NCBI RefSeq assembly: GCF_025024155.1
Contig: NW_026251711.1
Span: forward strand, 620,001-684,000
From: Gamsiella multidivaricata
Taxonomy: Eukaryota; Mortierellomycota; Mortierellomycetes; Mortierellales; Mortierellaceae
DNA length: 64,000 nt
Direction: 5' to 3'
A program made the position numbers and the translations under genes. The notes below the pieces were generated by a model, which was not told where the DNA came from, searched no databases, and saw only the letters and a program-made list of their open reading frames with translations. Below, piece after piece: positions 14,188 to 25,069 of this stretch; the stretch's first letter is position 1; each line of letters opens with the position of its first letter.

Positions 14188-15658
14188 GCAGCAGCAGACG
14201 ATCCCATTGACGACTAAGGAGATCATGGACGCACTTTCTGGTCAGTTCCCGATCCAACCCATAGCGCCGATGGCGCCTGAGCTCTCCGCGGTAGAGACTG
14301 TGCAGTCAGAGACGAGTATGGAGGACCCACAACAGCCACCAGAGGAGCAGCAGTCGTACGGTACGATCCAGTCCCAGCTAGTGGGTCCTGTTCCTTCAGG
14401 ATCAACTTTGCCACTGACGTCGATGGATATTGCCACAACACCGTTGCAGCAGGATTCGATGACGACGGCAGTTCTTGTGAACATCCAGACGACCGATATT
14501 CCTTCTTTGGAATGTGCGGGCACGAGCGTGGAGTCTTTGGGATCGGGTATGGAGTCTAGACCTGTGGAATCCTTTGTGGTCAGTACTGTGGTTTCGTCAG
14601 TTTCAGCTTCGAAGGCGGGGTCGACCGAAGAGCTGGAAACAAGGGTCCGACCACAACCAAAGAAGGATTCTTGGGATGAGGATTGTGACATGTTGAGCCC
14701 ACCACCGCTTTCTCAGTTTGACGCGGAAGAAGAAGAAGAAGAACACTCGGCTGTTTCTGCCGCTGCTACCGCTGCATCTATCGTTTCAGTGTCCTCGCCT
14801 GATCGTCAGTGCGACTCTCAGGATGTGAGCATGGACCCCTCACCTTCGACCTCGTCGTTCTCCAAGGGCACACGCTCCCCTCGCCGGCCAAAGAGCTCCA
14901 CTGTCGGTCGCCGTGCTTCTTCCCGACCACAGACCCGTCGTTCTCGGGCCCAGTCCGAGGCCGATTCTTTGTCGAGCCGTCTGCACGATATCATGGCCCC
15001 GTCCGCGGAGGAGAGCACCAGCCTAGCCGTGACCTCATCGTCCAAGCGCCGCAAAGTCAGCGACGACGATGCCTGTCCCTCGTCATCATCATCGTCATCG
15101 TCCTGTTCTAGCCCAGAATCTTCGCCACCCTCGCCGAGGACCCCACCACCGATCTCGGAGAGCCAGCAGCATCATCACCATCATCATCATCAATGTGCAC
15201 ATCAGAAACGAAGTCTCTCTTTGCAGGAGAATCGTCTCGATGATGGCAATAATCAACAACAGCAGCAGCAGGGAGAGGAAGGGCGGTTTGAGATGGAGCC
15301 GTCAAAGCGGTGCAGGACGAATATCGATAACGATGTAAAAACGGTGATGGTGGGCAACAAGGTCCCAGATGTGGTCGTAGTGGATGTGGAAGGGGCGATG
15401 AAGACAAGCAAGTCGGGTGCGTCGTCGGGGACGAAATCGCAGCTGGATGAGGTCGAGGGTCAAGATGAGGATGCGGGCATCCTCTCACCCTCGCTTCTGA
15501 CGCGGCATCCGACAAGACAGTCCACGAGGATCTTGCGCCGGACTTCCGGTCGCATGCAGGCGGTGGCGAGCTCTTGTGGAGCGGGAGCCGTGGCCGTGGT
15601 TGCGACTGTGGCCGTAGGTGCAAGTGGTGGTAATGCCACGAAGGTCACTGCTGCTTAA
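12384..15658 (+). CDS. Poly-Gln protein with SERTA-like motif
   Basis: Two exons, 12384-12628 and 13216-15658, joined across a 587-bp GT-AG intron (donor GTAAGC, acceptor CAACAG) in phase 2, giving 895 residues. The junction falls inside a helical stretch: exon 1 ends LLRQVQLS and exon 2 continues MLHQIRMQ. With the upstream ADLCILKLQQ this resembles a SERTA motif (LxLLKL then LRxxVLxxxxLxxI), found in transcriptional co-regulators. Long poly-Gln runs follow near residues 100-150, then Ser/Thr/Pro-rich acidic sequence typical of activation domains, two further Gln tracts, a poly-His run and basic clusters (SSKRRKV, RSPRRPK) that could be nuclear signals. The SERTA assignment is by eye and tentative; the two-exon model is better supported. 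The intron carries TG and CAT microsatellites. Confidence 0.65.
12735..12768. repeat. (TG)n microsatellite in intron
   Basis: A GT/TG dinucleotide run within the intron of the SERTA-like gene. Confidence 0.85.
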
Positions 15659-16752
15659 AAAAAAAAAAAAAAAATCGAGTTTCGTCGGAGCCCCTTCCTT
15701 GTTTTTTCTTCTTTTTTTTTGGTTGTAGTTTTTTTTTTGTTACTTTTTTTTTTCTGTGCTGTTTACTTTCCCCATCCCATGTGTGCTTTACTATGTACCC
15801 TTCCCCCATTGTTTGTACAACTTAATTAATGGTCTCTTAACGACGGACGATCTCCCCTTCCGATTTACACCCTTCCACGGAAATGTAGTCTAGTCTTTTT
15901 CCTCTAATTCTTTTTTTTTTTTATTTTTTTTTCGTGCGCCGGGATTCTGTATGCACCGCACAGCAGATCTAGACGTCCTTTCCTTTTTCTATTTTTATTT
16001 CTATTTTTATTTTTTTATTTTTTTTGTTATGTATATATAGCTCCACTTTACTGCCGCATACACAGATACACACATGCAAATGAACAATGTCTTTTAAACA
16101 AAATGCCGCACTGTGTAGTGTATAATATCGGTTATATTCTATTTTCTATTTTATTTTCTTTTGCTTCTTGGTTCTTCCTCCGCATCTACGCTCTCTCTCA
16201 TTGCAGACAAAAATACTAAAAGAAAACGAGAACTGGAATAATAAAAAAGTTTATAAAAAAAAAAAACTTGCTAAACTGTTAATCAGCAAAGTCAGGAGAT
16301 TATTGTCGACATTCGTATCTTCAAAAGCGTTTACGGACCAAAAAAAAAAAAAAGGAAGACCAAGGTTAATCTACCGATTGCCAGAAATGGGGAGGTTTGC
16401 CTTTTGCAAAAGGCATAGGACAGATCTTTGTGGAAACCAACCACAACAAAAAGTCAATTCACATGGTGCACTCCAATAACCCCTCTTACTCTACTTCGTA
16501 TGTCTTTTTTTTTTTTTCATCATAAGGGGTTTATTTATTTACTCTGTACGGTTTGGTTAGATCGATCGGGTTCATGGTATATGCGTGTATGTGTATGTGT
16601 GTGTTCGTTGATCATTTACAAGTGGGGGGGGGGGAGAGAGATGGATGGAATAAATCTACAAGTTTGCGGGCATTTTGTCTTTGTACATGCTTAAAAACAA
16701 GCACCACACGAATAAAATAAAAAAAGGAATGATGCATAGGAAACAAAGACCT
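15659..16752. other. Convergent 3' intergenic region
   Basis: This lies between two convergent genes. It is T-rich with many T and A homopolymers (for example 15657-15674, 15910-15930, 16339-16352) and AATAAA-like sites. No gene is seen. Confidence 0.5.
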
Positions 16753-19700
16753 TCAACGAGCTCTGATGATCGTGGAATTTGCAGAGGACATCCTCGCCAC
16801 CCTTGGACTCGCCTTCACTGCCACCGTTGCAGTTCCTGTTCCCGTTGATCTAGCAGGCGCCGCCCATGAAACTCCTCTCCCTCGGGCCTGCTCAACCTCC
16901 CATGAGGGTCTCTGTCGGCCCTGTCCGAGCCCGAACCCATGCAGCGACGTGCTGCTAACCGCATGCGGACGCACCGATACACGACGCGCGACCCCCAACA
17001 CGGCCGCATCATCATCATCATCATCGCTCGAGTCCGAGTCGGAATCTCCTCCGTCCAGGATCCCTGTTCGGAAATCTAGCATCGGCACTGCAGTCTTTGG
17101 TTTCGTCGTCGAATTCGCAGCACTGATCGGGAGCTTTGGAAGCGTTGGCGAGAGCGGGCTCGATGATTTGTTAGAGTTGTTGTAGTGATGCCTCATGAGT
17201 GTGTCCTGCTCTAGACATCGTTCTTCATACGCAAGACTATTCTGACGCTGACGTTGGCGTCGTTGTTGTTGCTGTTGCTGTGGTGGTGGTGGCGATGAAA
17301 CTGCGACGACGATATGCTTATTAGGCTCGTAGAACGACTCGCGCCGTGATTTTCCATCCTCATCCTGGCTCTGCTGCTGTCGTGAGAAAGACTCGTTGCA
17401 AAAGGGTGGCGACGGTGGTTCTTGATACCGCTGTAAACCCAGGATCACAAGCTCGCGTTCCAGTTCTTCGAGTTCCCGACGGCGTTGTTCACGGTCTTCC
17501 TCAGAGTCACCACCGCTCTCTTCGCCATCATCCTCATCGTCACCTTGTCTTCCGGGGGACGCCGCAAGTCTTGAAGCTGGCAAAGACTGCGCCAGGGGTG
17601 TGCGCTGATCCCTCGACCAAGAAGGGTCGCTTTGACTCTGTTCCCGCTGTTCTAAAGCAGACATTGACGGAACAACACCATGCGACCCAAAAGATCGACT
17701 ACCCACAGAACAGCACGGCTCATGGCAGATCTGACTCACGACTCCATCCTCATCATCAAAGTTGCCCTGACCTGGAAAGGTTTTGTAGTTGTGGCGGATC
17801 TTGTTATCCCTCTTGACGAACCTCAACTGCTCGTCTTGTTCTTGATCTTGCAATTGCTGTTTTCGCAAAGCCTCTTCTCTCTGGCGATGTGCCGTGGCCG
17901 CAGCATCGATTTGGTAGGATAGTTCTTCTTCCTCCACCATCTGCCACAGCGCCTTGATGGTTCTTGCGTACTCTTGAGCCTAGAGGAGGTCAAAAAACAG
18001 TCGTAGTAATGCGGGAGAGATAAAATAGCGAGTAAGGGAAGGTTAGCATGAGTAATGCACAAGGACAGAGATGTTAAATTAGCTAAGATATCTAAACTGC
18101 GTTTACGCGCGCTTGGGGTTTGCCGCCAAAAGAAATTAGCAAAAAAAAAAAAATGAGTTGCATTCTCCGCGGTGCAATGTAAATCGGATGATGCAACCCT
18201 CTTTCTAGCAATTTGGTAGTTTGCAAACAGGAGTTGATCCTATTCTCTATTCTCGCATGAGAACGAACCCAAAAAAAAAAAATGGTGGTTCTCCTTCCAT
18301 GTGGTCATAATGCACTAGTTAACTGCACTCCCTCCCTTGCAACCCTTGCAACCCTTGATTCCTCACCTCCTACACCATGCTTTTTATTCCGTCTCTGCAT
18401 CGCGGGAAGATTGCACCACATTTTCCTTTTTTTTTTTTTTCTCTTCATCGCCATTGCAATAAATGGGGCTATTTTTCAGGGCTGCACCTTGTGTGGGCTA
18501 CATTGGGCTGGATACCACCGATGTGGGCCCCCACATACTTAGCCCCGTTCCCTCTTTTGCCTCTCCCTTTTTTCTTTACAGTCTCCCTGATCCCTCCCTC
18601 CCATCTTTGTACCACACAAACAAAACGCACGCACACACGCGCAGCACCCTCAAGGGACCTTGGGACCCAACTTAGACATGTAGTGTAACCACGCTGAAAC
18701 GGGACAACGAACGGACGAACGAACGGAAGGACAGAAACGAACATGCCCCCCCCTGCCATCCTCATCACACCTCAAAGGAGATCCACAACAGAAAAGAAAG
18801 AAACAAACATAACCCAAAAAAAGAAGTAGGGGGTAAAGAAAAGTAAAGAAAAAAAAAAAAAGGGCGCCAGCATGCCATAGCTTAACCATAAAAAAATCCA
18901 AACATACCACAGTCTCGACCACGGGCAAGAGATCCGTCGAGGACGTGAACCGCGCAGACAGGTTCCTAAACATCTTGCTGCTGTTGCTGTTGCTGCCGGC
19001 ATGCATGCTCATGATCGGTCCTGTCGTTGGTTTCGTGGCCTTGATCGACGAACGACTCTTATTATTATTTTGAAGCAGATGCAGCTGAGCTAATGCAGAA
19101 GTGTGTCTCTTCTGTTGCATCTGCTGCTGCTGTTGCTGCTGCTGTTGCTGAGGAATGGGTACACCCCATGACCTCATTCCAACACCCCTCGCAGCAGTCG
19201 TCGCCACCGCAGGGATCTTGAGACTCATCGGCGGTAATGGCGGCACACGCTGAGACCAACGGTGCAGGGAGCTCATATTTACCGACATCATCTCGTTCTT
19301 TCCACTGTTCGTCGTCGTACTCGCACGACCGCTGCTGCTGTTGCTGTTGCTGCCTTGTCGTTGTCGTTGTTGTTGTTGTCTGAATGGTGCATTAGGAGGT
19401 CCATACAGATTCTTTTCTTGTTCTTGAATGGGCGAGGCATTGTTGGTATTGACTATGTTTTTGGTGGGTAAGGACTGGATAGAGGGGTTGCGATTACGAT
19501 CGCGTAGGAAGAAGAGGGTTGGTGGACGGATACTCATGGATCGTTTGGGGAGTGCAAGAGGGAGAGAGGGGAGGGAGACGTTGACGGATGCAAAGGCGGT
19601 GGTCAAGCGACTGGAGAGGTGTCTTTTACGCTGGAGCGATGGTGGTTGTTCTGGGTTCTTTGCAGTGGTGCTAGTGTTCGTGGCTGAGATGTGTTCAGGG

Positions 19701-20143
19701 ATGGTGTTGGAGGGGGTGGGAAAGCATAGAGGAGCAGAGACGATGGCTGCAGGCCGCCTTGTTTGGTAGTGTAGGATGACTGGTGCTGAAGAGTAGGCGA
19801 CTGAAGACGAAGTGTTGTGATGATGTTCGAAAGAAGCAGGAGCGAGGTTGTGTTCTGAAGTAGTAGTAGTAGTGTTAGAAGAAGAAGAAGAAGAAGAAGA
19901 AAAAGAGGGCGAGAGGATAGTAAGAGGAGGAGGAGGCACGAAGGATGGGAAAACTGAGCTGGGAGAGGTGGAGGAAGGGGGAGAGGCCGTTGAAGCTGCA
20001 GGTGAGCCTGTTGAAGGGGAGTGTGATGATGTTGCAGAAGAAGGTATATGCTGTTTAAGATGTTGCTGCTGTGCGCGCTGATTTTGATGCTGCTGCTTCT
20101 TGGTCCTTTTGAACCAGAGTCTTGCTTTGATTAGGGATGCCAT
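16753..20143 (-). CDS. Unrecognised low-complexity protein, two exons
   Basis: Modelled as exon 1 20143-18908 and exon 2 17979-16753, in phase 0, giving 820 residues. The donor is GTATGT and the acceptor CTAG; the 928-bp intron is long for this region, so a missing small exon is possible. The start MASLIKARLWFKRTKKQ follows an untranslated leader. Exon 1 is Ser/Thr/Pro/Gln-rich with a poly-Gln tract and basic patches. Exon 2 opens with a confident amphipathic helix (AQEYARTIKALWQMVEEEE) followed by a Gln/Glu/Arg coiled coil, then Ser-rich and poly-Asp stretches. The helix is the only region that looks constrained; it is faintly MIT-domain-like but not enough to assign. No enzyme motif or membrane segment is seen, so the function is unknown. 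Confidence 0.55.
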
Positions 20144-22092
20144 TGAAAGAGGAGAAAGAGGAGGGGGGAAGTGTACTATGGTTTTCCAGGAAGTAAAGGA
20201 AAGAGGGGAAGAAGGGCAGAGGGACGGGAGATATATGGGAGTTTTTTGGCGGCAAAGACAAGAAGATGAAGAAGGAGAGAGGGCGATGAAGAAAAAAGGC
20301 AAAGAAAAGGATCGGCTTCATAAAAAAAAAGAACGCTTTCGTGGGCGGGTTTTGTTTTGTAGCAGTGGCAACCCCCCCTTCAGGGGAGAGAGGGGGGGAT
20401 GGTTGCACAAGCGGATTACGACCCATTGTTTCATCCCGTATCATCGATTCTTCTGCGTTGTGTCTCATTCAGTCACGCCCTGGAAGTGGATACACATACA
20501 CCCGAGGAAAGACAAAGGGTGCAGGGCAGAACCACCTCCATCGCACTGCACCCATGGTCTCGCCGTCTGTGCCCCATTGTTCCATTGTTCAGTCGGTCCA
20601 ATACACCATAAAAGAATTTCTCCGCGTAGTCAGTCACCCGGCTGCATTCCTTCTGTCCCCCCCTTTTTTTTTTATCTCTCTCCAGAGCAACCCCAAAAAT
20701 ACACTCTCTCTCCCTCGCATCTGCACCACACTTCGCCCTCTCCCTCCCTCCCTTACCTCATCACACCACACCACCGCCACCACCACCAAGCCCGCGGGTG
20801 CAACAACAGCACCACCATTGGCGGGAAATTCGTCTCTGCATGCAGCAATGGAGGTCATAATCGATCGCATAGATTTCGTAAAGACAGAACCCCAGCATGG
20901 AAAAGGGAATATAAAAAAATACCTTCCTAAAAGTATATACATTCAAATGATATCCATGAACATCACAAGGAACCACAAAAACAAAGAAAAAAAAAAAAGT
21001 CGACAACCTAGTCGATTCATGCGATGCCCTCTAGTCATCATCCCATTTGTGCTCTCCACATTTTCTTCCATCATCATCACCATCATTAAAAAAACCCCTA
21101 ACCTAGGAAACACCATTTCCAGACATAGTCAACGAACGCAGTGTGTCGTATCGTATCGTATCGTACATATATTAAATTTAAAAAAGAAAAGAACCAAAGT
21201 TCATAGTCCACAGTTAGTGACTCCACAGCTCTGGTGGCGATCGACGTAATTCAGGGCAATTGAACCTTCTGAACCCACTTTTTTCTCGGTTGCAAAGGCA
21301 TCATCACACAACACACAACGAGAGCACCCCGATCCTACGTGAAGTCTCTCTCTCATCAATTAGCACTGGGAAGTTTTTTTTTATTTTTTTGTGCGACCTG
21401 CGCGAAATGAATGAAGGAGGGTGATGACGGCGGGAGTTCTCTTCTGAAACGCGCACAAACTTCTCCTCCTTCACTACGTTATTCCACCACCCCTTCCCTT
21501 CTTCCTTGTTGGTAACCCCCTCCTCCTCTTCCCTCGCCTGACATTTCATTTCAATTTGACAACTGCATCCGACCCATGGCGCAGACCTAATATCACATCA
21601 CATCACATCACATCACATCACACAACCTTTGCTTTGTCCATGTCCATGTATGTACATCGGAATTGCATCCCCCTCCCTTCCATGGCGCAGACTTTAATAT
21701 CATGATCACACAATCATTTGCTTTTGTCGATGTACTTTTACGTCTGCGATGTTACATTGCATTTTTTTTTTTTTTGCAAAGCAGCAATATTTGACTATCT
21801 GGGTTGGACATTAGAGCAATTGAGCTGGATGTTCAAAATACGCGACGCGACAAATGTCAGTCTTTGACTTTTGGACTTTTTCTTTTTTTCATTAGGCTAT
21901 TTCTTTGTCTTTTGCTCCTGTCCATAAAAAAAAAAAGAAAAAAAAAAAAACAAAAGCTTCTACTACTCGTTTATATCGTTATCTTCACGAGAAGAAGAAA
22001 AAAGAAAGAAAAGAAAAAAAAAAAAAAAAAAAAAGGAAAAGGAAAAAAAAAAAAAAAAACGGCGAACCATTTCAGTGTTCATGTCCACCATC

Positions 22093-22133
<41 letters not shown>

Positions 22134-22166
22134 ATGCGTTCAGGGACCGACGAGTTACACATCGCG
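20144..22166. other. Intergenic region with repeats and A-runs
   Basis: No gene is supported; ORFs here are shadows or homopolymer translations. It contains a tandem duplication (21574-21790), a TCACA repeat (about 21593-21624) and long A-runs (about 22016-22038 and 22095-22130) just past the EAF stop codon. Confidence 0.5.
21574..21790. repeat. Imperfect tandem duplication, period 106 bp
   Basis: CCATGGCGCAGAC at 21574 recurs at 21680. Each is followed by TTAATATCA/CTAATATCA, TCACA and then TTTGCTTT..GTC..TGTA, and each is preceded by A(A/C)TGCATCC, so two copies of a unit of about 106 bp stand side by side. Confidence 0.7.
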
Positions 22167-24556
22167 TTAGTCATCCTCGTCGCTGCTGGTAATATTCCCC
22201 TCGTCATCATGAACAACCCGGCCCCCAGCAACCGTCTCCGTGAACGCATTCAATGAAATCGGTCCCTTCGGCTTCACCGAAGTCGATGCTTGCTGTGCAT
22301 CATCCTAAGTCGGATATACAGAAAACGCACGATTAGTTTCAGAAAGCAGACTACACCGCTTTGCCTTGCCTTGCCATCTCCAAAAGAACAGAACAATCAA
22401 ACTCAGTGCAGGGAGGAATTTGCGCCTACATTAATCTGGCCCTCCAAAAACTCGACCAAATCATCATCCTCACTCATCGCGCCCTCCGGTGACGGCTCCC
22501 TCGCCTGCTGCTGCTGCTGCTGTTGCTGCTGTTGCTGTTGTTGTTGTTGCTGCTTTAACAGCCTCTCATGTGGAGGCAGCAACGCCGGCAACCCCAGCTT
22601 TGCGCCCCCTCCTCCAACCTTCGGTGTCCCCCCTGCCGAGACCGACCCCGCAACAGGCTTCCCCATCCTCGACACCATCGCCCCACCCCCCAAAACATCC
22701 CCCACCGGCGTTGAAAGCCCCAACCCAATAGCTCCCTGATGCTGCAACGGCCTAGACCGCTTAGTGCCATTCCTCCTATCAGCCTCCGAATCCGATCCCG
22801 ATCCAGTCCCCGACCCAGAATCTGAACCGGACCCTGAAGAAGAACTTCCAGAAGAACTGCCCGAACTCGATCCTGACCCCGACCCCGACGATGATGAACC
22901 AGATCCGGACTCGCTTCCAGACGATGAGACCTTGCGCGGTCTTCCTCCTGGTCCTCTTGATGGCGGTGGTATTCCTGCTCCTAATCCAGCTGCTGATCCC
23001 TGCGCTAGAGCCGGTGATGAAGTCGTCGGCGCCGCTGACTTTACAACAGCACGAGCGGACGGTGGAGGTGGCATATTGATACGTGGCCGTCCTCTCGGCT
23101 TCCCCGTTCCCGCTGTCTTCTGTCCTCCTGCTCCGTCAGCTCCAGGTTTCGTGGCCATCAAAGACGATGACGACGATGACGACGACGGCAATGATGGAGG
23201 GGGTAACGCCGGTGACGAGAACGCATTCGGAGTCACTGCGGGCGGAATAATCACCGGCGTCAACACCTCCTCCATCTCCTCGTCCTCATCATCCTCATCA
23301 TCTCCTTGCTCCCCATCCTGCATATCCTCATCGCCACCCCCGCCAATATCATTAAACACGTTCTCAAACTCCTTCTCAAACTCCATCAAATCCTCATCCA
23401 GAACATCGTCGTCCTGATTCTGAGTGCCGTCAATGTTGCCCGCGTTGCCCGCACCACCACTACCACCATCACCCTGACGGCCTGTAATAGCCGCTGAAGA
23501 GGACGAGGCTGCAGAGGCCGATGCAGCAGTCGGCGGTGCCTTTTGGTTGTCTATCCGTCCGACATTCCGTCGAATGTTGCTGCTATTACTGTTGATGTTA
23601 CCGCTGGTGTTGGGCAGGAGCGGTGTCGTCGCCGCAGAATTCGGCATCGGAGAAGAAACCGGGGCGTTGGGATCATATTTACTCTGCGGCAACAGAATCG
23701 TGTGCTGCTTCGGATCCTTATGCTTCCGGTTCTGGATAAACGAAAACGCTGCGTGTTGTCTCTCCAACGTGAATGTCTAAAATGCAACACCAACCCACAA
23801 GAACCAATGGATATCACAGTATCAGGTTAGTCCCAAAAATCCGCTGTGATTTTTTTTTTTTTTTTGTCCTCTCTTCACTATCGTTCGCACTTCCATGATC
23901 CCATACCTGAGTCTCCTCATCAAAGATCAACAGACAATCCACAGCCCGACCAGGTCGTTCCGTTGACGTCCACGAAAACGTCTCTCCGCTTGTATTACCT
24001 CCAGCTCCATTGATCACGGCCACGGGGCCATTATGGATCTGATCCGATGCCGATGCCGATGCCGCTGTCGAGGATCCGCCACTGCTGCCGGCGAATTCCA
24101 GTTCAAAGGTCTCGCCGTTCCCGACCAATCCTCCAGGCCGGGACTTGTCCACAGATTCGGGCTGGAAGTTGTCTAAAATGTTGTTAATGTTGTCCCATAT
24201 TTGATTACCCCGTAATCGCATCGCATCGTATCGCATCGTATCATAGGGTAAAAACGAGGAAGAAGAAGAAGGAGAAGAAGCAATTAGTCAGCAAGTGCAC
24301 TCCATCATGATCCTGCAAAAACAACAACAACAACAACAACAACAACACAATGATAGAAGTGTTCTTTTTTTTTTTCCCCTCTCTTTCACACATACACACA
24401 TACACGTACACATACACATACACACTTACATTTGAACTGAAAAAACTCGTTCGGGGAACTGTTGGTGCGGTTACCCGAGGGTCCAGAACTAGAAGCAGCC
24501 ATCAACGAAGCTCCACGCTGCACACGGTAAGTTCCCTTTGCGTCCCAGCCGACCAT
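22167..24556 (-). CDS. eaf: ELL-associated factor (EAF), Pol II elongation cofactor
   Basis: Four exons: 24556-24430, 24172-23907, 23776-22430 and 22304-22167, all with GT-AG introns and matching phases, giving 625 residues. EAF partners the elongation factor ELL to stimulate RNA polymerase II transcription in the nucleus. Evidence is the EAF N-terminal domain: WDAKGTYRVQRGAS, then NEFFQFK joined across intron 1 to YNFQPESVDKSRPG, then the RPGRAVDCLLIFDEETQ block continued across intron 2 by TFTLERQHAAF. The rest is disordered: acidic and Ser/Gly runs, two AT-hook-like GRPR motifs, about 17 Gln near residue 545, and an acidic helix (SEDDDLVEFLEGQIN). The last exon ends in an acidic tail (SSDEDD). 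Exons 1 and 4 are short and easily missed. Confidence 0.85.
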
Positions 24557-25069
24557 TGTTTTTGATATATGATATACGATATATAGTCTTGATATAAAAA
24601 AAAAGAAAAAAAAGAAAAGAAAGTCTTGGAGGTGTTGCGTTCTGTTATGGGATGATTATAGAGCGTGCAGGGGCCAAGGAGGTGAGGGAATGTCAGACAA
24701 TTCCAATTCTGTGGGGTGGAGGATGCGTTGACGGGTTCCCAAATGCAGGGTACAGGAGGGAGAGGGAGGGCCAGAGAGAGAGAGAGAGAGAGCGAAAGAT
24801 GGAAGGAGTAAGTAGCTGTCCCCTGTTGTCAGAGTCGCGAGGTTTTTGGGAGGTGGTCGTGGCGTTGATGTGTTTGCTGTGTTTGGTGATGAACAAAAAA
24901 GACAAAAGCGGACAGAGCCAAAGGCAAAAAAGGTCAAGGGGATTCAAAAAAAAAAAAAAAAAAAAAAAAGGAACAAGGTCCTTAAGGGTTCATCTTTTCT
25001 TTTTTAATACGTGAAATGAGTTTCTTTTGCCGTCTCGGCGTCGACCCGTAGCGCCCTAATGGTCTCCCT
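24557..25069. other. Intergenic region
   Basis: Upstream of the EAF start and downstream of the NADH dehydrogenase stop. It has a GA repeat (about 24774-24793) and an A-run (about 24946-24969). No gene is seen. Confidence 0.5.

Noticed and set aside
17820..17979. MIT-like helix at the start of exon 2 of the 16.7-20.1 kb gene
   Set aside because: The helix is plausible, but the conserved MIT alanine/tyrosine spacing is not convincing by eye.
21804..22256. Lys-rich ORFs near 22 kb
   Set aside because: Translation of long A-runs, overlapping the last EAF exon on the other strand.
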